Shown here piece by piece: positions 48,901 through 57,900 of a DNA stretch of 64,000 bases (the stretch's first letter is position 1; each line of letters opens with the position of its first letter). The stretch spans positions 4,670,001-4,734,000 of the forward strand of contig JAGUCH010000006.1 in the NCBI GenBank assembly GCA_019096065.1. Reading direction: 5' to 3'. The notes below the pieces were generated by a model. It was not told where the DNA came from, did no database searches, and saw nothing but the letters and a program-made list of their open reading frames with translations. Source of the stretch: Paracyclopina nana (Eukaryota; Arthropoda; Copepoda; Cyclopoida; Cyclopettidae). The position numbers and the translations under genes are program-made.

Positions 48901-51900
48901 GAGCAGCTCCAATGATGAGGGAACTTTTTTGCACGCTTTGATGAAATTTATGGTCGACAATGAAGACAATTGTTGAGCACTTTTATGTGAACTCTTCTTG
49001 ACCCCTCGTACCCAATTTCTTAGACCGGAGGTGTTTATACATTTCTACGTATATAGACCTCTGTAATGTGCGAAGAAACAATGGGAACACTCATCACGCG
49101 ATGGAAAGCAAAAAATCTCTTTTGAATAGTTCACGAGATGCATTCCAATCATCATCATTATTATATTGAAATCCTGTGCATGAGTTGCAAGTATGCCAAA
49201 AAAACCGGGAGAAAATGAGCTAACAATCAGACCATAATTGAGCTCAAAGCATGCAAGGCTTTAATGTAAAAATAGCTGCTGCAGGGTCACGTTACCCAAG
49301 AAAAAGCCAATTATTAGGATTTTGTGAGCACAAGCACTACGACTACTTATTCACGAAATTGGATGAAAAGTCAATTATCTTCTTCTCGGCTAGTACATGA
49401 GATTTCAGTACAATATGGTTCTTTTGAGGCTGAGATGAGCAAAAAACCCACAACTTTTCTGGGCAATAATGCAGAGGTCATTTCTTTTTTCACACCCACT
49501 TTGATCATTATCATGATCATCACTTTTTTTGCGGCCATGCACACCAACCACTGTGGCGATGAGGCAAGCTTGAAAATCGGATTTAGATTACAGGTTCTGC
49601 CTTCCCTCCAACAATCCGTTCACTTGGGCTTGGTTATTATTTCAGCAACAACGCACAAAGGAAATAAATGGAGGAATTCATGACTCATTTTTCCAAGCTA
49701 CTTTTTTTGCCACATTGATTCCAGCATAATGCTCGCGCGAATGATAAATTAGCCTGTGACATGTCACTACTACTGCATTTCGTTGTTGGAGTAGCAGCAG
49801 CAGACCAAAAAACAATTTTCCTTTATGATGTTTTTGCCGGCCATAAATTAAAAAAGGTCCCCTGCTACAAATTGTATCAGATACACTATCTTGAAAAAGA
49901 AAGCCCAAGGCATGATCAGGGCCAATTTGAAAAGCAATAATTTCACGCTTATTATGGCATTATCGATTTCGTGTCAAACGGCAATATTTGAAGGATTATA
50001 GGGCTAAAATCTCCGTAGGATAATTTTGATTTGTAACAACGCGTGGAGTACGTGTAAGCAAATATGCTCTATTTATAGAAGTTGGACGATGATGGCGTTG
50101 GGTGCTCAAAAGAATCGCTGATTTAGCTGTAACACTTACTAGGGATGAAGTCATGCTCGAAAAAATTCGTACAATAGACGCCCAAATCCAGCTGCCACTG
50201 CTCAGCATATTGCAATAAAAAACGGCGCAAATCCCCATAAAAAACGGCAAGAATAGATTTCTGCCATTGTAGATACCGATCATATCCGTTATGAAATACA
50301 CTGGATACTCTCTCAGATGAGGGCCAAGAAGGAATCCAAGAAACATGCTCTCCTTCTTTTGGCGGCAAAAATTGCCGTGACCGACATAAATCGCTGTTGC
50401 CATCTTTTCTCTTTTATGGTGATGGAGAAAAAATTCCTCCACTCTGGCACCACTTTTGAGTGGTGTTGAAACTTGATACAATTCTCGAATAGACTGCTCG
50501 TAAATCCCTCTTTAGTGTACTGGATTTTTAAAAGCATGTACGTAAAAGTAGGGGGAAAAGGAGGGGCCATCTATCAAAGAGAGAGCCTGTAATTAAAAAC
50601 GAATCTGATAATTCGAGTTAATTTGGGGAAGGCCGCTACAGTAAATAGGGCCATAAAATGTTATGAACGTTTAATGAGAGTGAAAAACACCTACTTATGT
50701 CGTGCGAAAGGAGCGTGTTATTTTCATGGTTGCCTTTTTTTCGTCAACGCCAAATGGGCGACGGGGAAAGCAGGACTGCTGTAATAGCAGTGTTTTTTAT
50801 TGGGCTGCCAAATGTGGCAAATTGGTGAACAACAGCAGTGGACGCTAGTCCAACTTTTGCAGTTTTACTATGCCCATTCCCAGCCCTTAAAAGCCAGTAT
50901 ATGAAGTTCTTTTAAGTGCAACGCGAGGAATGTGATTATGATGCCAAGCATGCTTTTGTCAACGAGAACTGATTGAACTTTTTAATCTTGGTTGACAGCA
51001 TTCTCAACCTGCTCGTTGAAATGCCCGAGGTGGAAGAAAGGCTGGCCAATTGCATTGTTTGGCATGAAATCGATATATATAGCAGCTCGTTTTGCGTTAA
51101 AAAACTGATGGAGCGCAATGGAATCGGCTTGGCAGAGGTCGCAACTTTATGGCAATAAAGATATGTTCGGTTCATTAAATTTTCTGTAAGCACTCGCTTT
51201 TATTATCATAGCTTCGGCTAGAGCTCAATTCTCGTTGTACAAGAGGCCTAAAAAGAGCCGTACTACTTAAGTAGTATCTATGTACGAGCCGTTTCAAGAT
51301 GTCTTTTTGTGGGTGTTCCTCATATGACGGTTACTGGGACATGGCGTCCTAATAGCGCTACATAAAAAATGCGATCTTGGGCTATTGGGACGGGCTATTG
51401 GGACATTTTCTAAAAACGTGTTTTTCTGGCTATTTGGACCCCCCTGATTAATTTAAACCTAAAACTAAAATGTCCCAATAGTGCCATGAAAATTGCAAAA
51501 AATGCACATGCTCTATTTTTAATTTTTGATTATCACGCAACCTTTCCCACTAAAACGTGTGCATTTGTCCCAATAAAGCATGTGCATTTTTGAAAATAAA
51601 CATGAATTATTAGGACTTAATGTAGACTCATGAAATTAAGTCAAATTAAGTATTAAGGATAAAAAGGGACAAATAAGCTCACTAAAACATAGGTTTATTA
51701 ATTAAAAAGTCTTGAAGCTTTAGAATAACTGGAATTTTTAAAATGTCCCAACAAGGAGTGTGCATTATTTGCCTTGAACAAGTTACTCAAGCCATACAGC
51801 TGACATAGCAGAACTGACACAAATTATGCTCAGTAACTTTTTGTGACTCATTTTTTGACTAAGGGACCATTTTGGATTATCTTTGAACATAATGTCAAGT

Positions 51901-54900
51901 CCACTTGAGGCAAAAAGGCTTTTTGAAGGAATGTCCCAACAAAGAGTGTGCATTTTTCTACTTGGCCAAGCTAGAAATGTTTCTGGTACTTGAGTCAAGT
52001 TTGCCTAAATGACTCAAATTGAAGACTTTGACCATCTATGACTCATTTTATGACTCAGAGTTTAAAATGTCCCAACAAGGAGTGTGCATTATTTGCCTTG
52101 AACAAGTTACTCAAGCCATACAGCTGACATAGCAGAACTGACACAAATTATGCTCAGTAACTTTTTGTGACTCATTTTTTGACTAAGGGACCATTTTGGA
52201 CCATCTTTTAACATAATGTCAAGTACACTTGAGGCAAAAAGGCTCTTTGAAGGAATGTCCCAATAAAGGGTGTGCATTTTCCTACTTGTCCAAGCTAGCA
52301 ACTCAAACTTCAGAAATGTTTCTGGTACATGAGTCAAGTTTGTCTAAATGATGCAAATTGAAGACTTTGACCATCTATGACTCATTTTATGACTCAGGGA
52401 CCATTTTGGACCACCTTTTAACAATATGTCAAGTCTACTTGAGGCAAAAAGGCTCTTTGAAGGAATGTCCCAACAAAGAGTGTGCAATTTCCTACTTGGC
52501 CAAGCAACCAAAGTAATGTCCCAACAAAGAGTGTGCATTTTTCTACTTGTCCAAGCTAGCAACTCAAACTTCAGAAATGATTCTGGTACATGAGTCAAGT
52601 TTGCCTAAATGACTCAAATTGAAGACTTTGACCATCTATGACTCATTTTATGACTCAGGGACCATTTTGGACCATCTTTTAACATAATGTCAAGTACACT
52701 TGAGGCAAAAAGGCTCTTTGAAGGAATGTCCCAATAAAGGGTGTGCATTTTCCTACTTGTCCAAGCTAGCAACTCAAACTTCAGAAATGTTTCTGGTACA
52801 TGAGTCAAGTTTGTCTAAATGATGCAAATTGAAGACTTTGACCATCTATGACTCATTTTATGACTCAGGGACCATTTTGGACCACCTTTTAACAATATGT
52901 CAAGTCTACTTGAGGCAAAAAGGCTCTTTGAAGGAATGTCCCAACAAAGAGTGTGCAATTTCCTACTTGGCCAAGCAACCAAAGTAATGTCCCAACAAAG
53001 AGTGTGCATTTTTCTACTTGTCCAAGCTAGCAACTCAAACTTCAGAAATGATTCTGGTACATGAGTCAAGTTTGCCTAAATGACTCAAATTGAAGACTTT
53101 GACCATCTATGACTCATTTTATGACTCTGGGACCATTTTGGACCACCTTTTAACAATATGTCAAGTCTACTTGAGGCAAAAAGGCTCTTTGAAAGAATGT
53201 CTCAACAAAGAGTGTGCATTTTTCTACTTGACCAAGCTAGCCACTCAAACTTCAGAAATGATTCTGGTACTTGAGTCAAGTTTGCCTAAAGCTCAAATTG
53301 AAGACTTTGACCATCTATGACTCATTTAATGACTCTGGGACCATTTTGGACCATCTTTTAACATAATGTCAAGTCCACTTGAGGCAAAAAGGCTCTTTGA
53401 AGGAATGTCCCAACAAAGAGTGTGCATTTTTCTACTTGTCCAAGCTAGCTACTCAAATTTCAGAAATGATTCTGGTACATGAGTCAAGTTTGCCTAAATG
53501 ACTCAAATTGAAGACTTTGACCATCTATGACTCATTTTATGACTCTGGGACCATTTTGGACCACCTTTTAACAATATGTCAAGTCTACTTGAGGCAAAAA
53601 GGCTCTTTGAAAGAATGTCTCAACAAAGAGTGTGCATTTTTCTACTTGACCAAGCTAGCCACTCAAACTTCAGAAATGATTCTGGTACTTGAGTCAAGTT
53701 TGCCTAAAGCTCAAATTGAAGACTTTGACCATCTATGACTCATTTAATGACTCTGGGACCATTTTGGACCATCTTTTAACATAATGTCAAGTCCACTTGA
53801 GGCAAAAAGGCTCTTTGAAGGAATGTCCCAACAAAGAGTGTGCATTTTTCTACTTGTCCAAGCTAGCTACTCAAATTTCAGAAATGATTCTGGTACATGA
53901 GTCAAGTTTGCCTAAATGACTCAAATTGAAGACTTTGACCATCTATGACTCATTTTATGACTCAGGGACCATTTTGGACCATCTTTTAACATTATGTCAA
54001 GTCCACTCGAGGCAAAAAGGCTCTTTGAAGGAATGTCCCAACAAAGAGTGTGCATTTTTCTACTTGTCCAAGCTAGAAACTCAAACTTCAGAAATGATTC
54101 TGGTACATGAGTCAAGTTTGCCTAAATGACTCAAATTGAAGACTTTGACCATCTATAACTCATTTTATGACTCTGGGACCATTTTGGACCATCTTTTAAC
54201 ATAATGTCAAGTACACTTGAGGCAAAAAGGCTCTTTGAAGGAATGTCCCAACAAAGAGTGTGCATTTTCCTACTTGTCCAAGCTAGCAACTCAAACTTCA
54301 GAAATGTTTCTGGTACTTGAGTCAAGTTTACCTAAATGACTCAAATTGAAGACTTTGACCATCTATGACTCATTTTATGACTCAGGGACCATTTTGGACC
54401 ACCTTTAAACAATATGTCAAGTCTACTTGAGCCAAAAAGGCTCTTTGAAGGAATGTCCCAACAAAGAGTGTGCAATTTCCTACTTGGCCAAGCAACCAAC
54501 TCAAACTTCAATAAACTAGAGCAAAAGCTTGCGCATCACGTAACTCATAAGAGAACACGAAAGGTCTTGAGTCAAACTGTTGGTTGTGGCTGATAGTTTG
54601 AGGCAATAGGATTCTAACTTTTGACTCATGATTGGTTTGCAAGAGCCAAAACTTGCGCATCGCGGAATTCCATTAATGTGCTGCTAAGAAAACGCGAAAT
54701 TCCTGATAAGGTCGATTTTGAGTCAAAATGTCAGTAGTGGCTGATATTTTGAGGCAATTCGACCCAAAATGTGAGGCAAAGTCATACTTTTGACACATTC
54801 TGATTTTGTTAGAGCCAAATCTTGCGCATCGCGTAATTCTACTAATGTACTGCTAAGAAAACGCGAAATCCCTGATATGGTCAATTTTGAGTCAAAATGT

Positions 54901-57900
54901 GAGCAGTAGCTGATATTTTGAGTCAGTTGGATCCAAAATGTGAAGCAAAGGCATACTTTTGACACATTCTGATTTTGTTAGAGCCAAATCTTGCGCATCG
55001 CGTAATTCTACTAATGTACTGCTAAGAAAACGCGAATCCCTGATATGGTCAATTTTGAGTCAAAATGTCAGTAGTGGCTGATAATTTGAGGCAATTGGAC
55101 CCAAAATGTGAGGCAAAGTCATACTTTTGACACATTCTGATTTTGTTAGAGCCAAATCTTGCGCATCGCGTAATTCTGCTAATGTACTGCTAAGAAAACG
55201 CGAAATTCCTGATAAGGTCAATTTTGAGTCAAAATGTCAGTGGTGACTGATAATTTGAGGCAATAGGATTCTAAATGTGAGGCAAAGTCAAACTTTTGAC
55301 TCATGATTGGTTTGCAAGACCGAAAACTTGCGCATCGCGTAATTCTACTAATGTATTGCTAAGAAAACGCGAAATCCCTGTTAAGGTCAATTTTGAGTCA
55401 AAATGTCAGTAGTGGCTGATAATTTGAGGCAATTGGACCCAAAATGTGAGGCAAAGTCAAACTTTTGACTCATGATTGGTTTGCAAGACCGAAAACTTGC
55501 GCATCGCGTAATTCTACTAATGTATTGCTAAGAAAACGCGAAATCCCTGATATGGTCAATTTTGAGTCAAAATGTCAGTAGTGGCTGATAATTTGAGGCA
55601 ATTGGACCCAAAATGTGAGGCAAAGTCATACTTTTGACACATTCTGATTTTGTTAGAGCCAAATCTTGCGCATCGCGTAATTCTACTAATGTACTGCTAA
55701 GAAAACGCGAAATCCCTGATATGGTCAATTTTGAGTCAAAATGTCAGTAGTGGCTGATAATTTGAGGCAATTGGACCCAAAATGTGAGGCAAAGTCATAC
55801 TTTTGACACATTCTGATTTTGTTAGAGCCAAATCTTGCGCATCGCGTAATTCTGCTAATGTACTGCTAAGAAAACGCGAAATTCCTGATAAGGTCAATTT
55901 TGAGTCAAAATGTCAGTGGTGACTGATAATTTGAGGCAATAGGATTCTAAATGTGAGGCAAAGTCAAACTTTTGACTCATGATTGGTTTGCAAGACCGAA
56001 AACTTGCGCATCGCGTAATTCTACTAATGTATTGCTAAGAAAACGCGAAATCCCTGTTAAGGTCAATTTTGAGTCAAAATGTCAGTAGTTGCTTATAATT
56101 TGAGGCAATTGGACCGAAAATGTGAGGCAAAGTCATACTTTTGACACATTCTGATTTTGTTAGAGCCAAATCTTGCGCATCGCGTAATTCTATTAATGTG
56201 CTGCTAAGAAAACGCGAAATCCCTGATAAGGTCAATTTTGAGTCAAAATGTCAGTAGTGGCTGATATTTTGAGGCAATTGGACCCAAAATGTGAGGCAAA
56301 AGTCATACTTTTGACACATTCTGATTTTGTTAGAGCCAAATCTTGCGCATCGCGTAATTCTACTAATGTACTGCTAAGAAAACGCGAAATCCCTGATATG
56401 GTCAATTTTGAGTCAAAATGTCAGCAGTGGCTGATATTTTGAGGCAATTGGACCCAAAATGTGAGGCAAAGTCAAACTTTTGACTCATGACTGGTTTGCA
56501 AGAGCAAAAACTTGCGCATCGCGTAATTCTACTAATGTACTGCTAAGAAAACGCGAAATCCCTGATAAGGTCAATTTTGAGTCAAAATGTCAGTAGTGGC
56601 TAATAATTTGAGGCAAAAGGATTCTAAATGTGAGGCAAAGTCAAGCTTTTGACTCATCATTGGTTTGCAAGAGCGAAAACTTGCGCATCGCGTAATTCTA
56701 CTAATGTACTGCTAAGAAAACGCGAAATTCCTGATAAGGCCAATTTTGAGTCAAAATGTCATTAGTGACTGATAATTTGAGGCAATTGGACCCAAAATGT
56801 GAGGCAAAGTCAAACTTTTGACTCATGATTGGTTTGCAAGAGCGAAAACTTGCGCATCGCGTAATTCTACTTATAAACTGCTAAGGAAACTCGGAATTCT
56901 TGATAGGGTCAAATTTGAGTCAAAATGTCAGTTGTGGCTGATAATTTGAGGCAGCTTGACTTCTAGTGTGAGGCAAAGTAAATCGTTTTACCCCATATTG
57001 TGGGGATTTGTTGAGGTAATTAAATGATTGGCTATTTATGGCTCCTCCTTAATTTCTATAGCTTTTCTTATTGGGACAAAAGCACACTTTTTATTGGGAC
57101 AAAAGCACACTTTTTATTGGGACAAAAGCACACTTTTTATTGGGACAAAAGCACACTTTTTATTGGGACAAAAGCACACTTTTTATTGGGACAAAAGCAC
57201 ACTTTTTATTGGGACAAAAGCACTCTTTCTATTGGGAGAAAAGCACTCTTTCTATTGGGACAAAAATGCACAGTTCAGTGATATTCAGCTCCTTTAAGCT
57301 TGTTTGCCCAAAGTCTACTGGCCCAAAGTCTACTGGCCCAAAGTCTACTGGCCCAAAGTCTACTGGCCCAAAGTCTACTGGCCCAAAGTCTACTGGCCCA
57401 AAGTCTACTGGCCCAAAGTCTACTGGCCCAAAGTCTACTGGCCACTGGCCCAAAGTGTTAATTTTTGTCACAATAGTGCATGTTCATTTCAGTCCCAATA
57501 GCATTTTATAATGTTGGTCTCAATAGTGCATGTGGATTGATGTCCCACTATCAATTTGCACATTTTGGTCCCAATAGTGCATGTTCATATATGTCCCAAT
57601 AGCAATTTGCACATTTTTGTCCCAACAGTGCATGTGGATTGATGTCCCAATAGCAATTTGCACATGCTCATGTCCCAATAAAACATGAAAAAAATGAAGG
57701 CCTTGGATTTTTATGAAATTTGGCCCAGAGGGGCCTGAAGGCCTATATTTTATGAAAAAAATTTAAAAAGTTGAAATTTCTAGGCCTAAGGGCCTTAAAA
57801 TAGATCGTGTTCATTCGGGTCCCAATAGCCCGGGTGTGCAATTCTATGTCCCAGTAACGTTATATATACCGCGCATATAGGTGTGTCAATGGGAACAAAA

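Larger units (their letters stand above)
51330..57858. mobile_element. 6.5-kb satellite-bearing block with inverted ends
   Basis: GTTACTGGGACAT at 51330-51342 recurs as ATGTCCCAGTAAC at 57846-57858, and GGGCTATTGGGAC lies a few dozen bases inside both ends in mirror orientation. Between them are three tandem arrays plus spacers full of TGTCCCAATA words. This suggests one element whose interior expanded into satellites, rather than independent arrays. No transposase ORF and no clear target duplication were seen. Confidence 0.5.

Noticed and set aside
52344..54325. Repeated ORFs beginning MTHVPE or MKTLTIYD
   Set aside because: They are translations of satellite A monomers and recur because the DNA repeats.
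54650..56860. CRISPR-like regular repeats
   Set aside because: The repeat unit is a 169-bp tandem satellite without unique spacers, in a eukaryotic intron; no cas genes.
57028..57511. Open frames with repeats such as FLLGQKHT or STGPK
   Set aside because: They arise because the 23-bp and 15-bp repeats lack stop codons, not from a coding gene.
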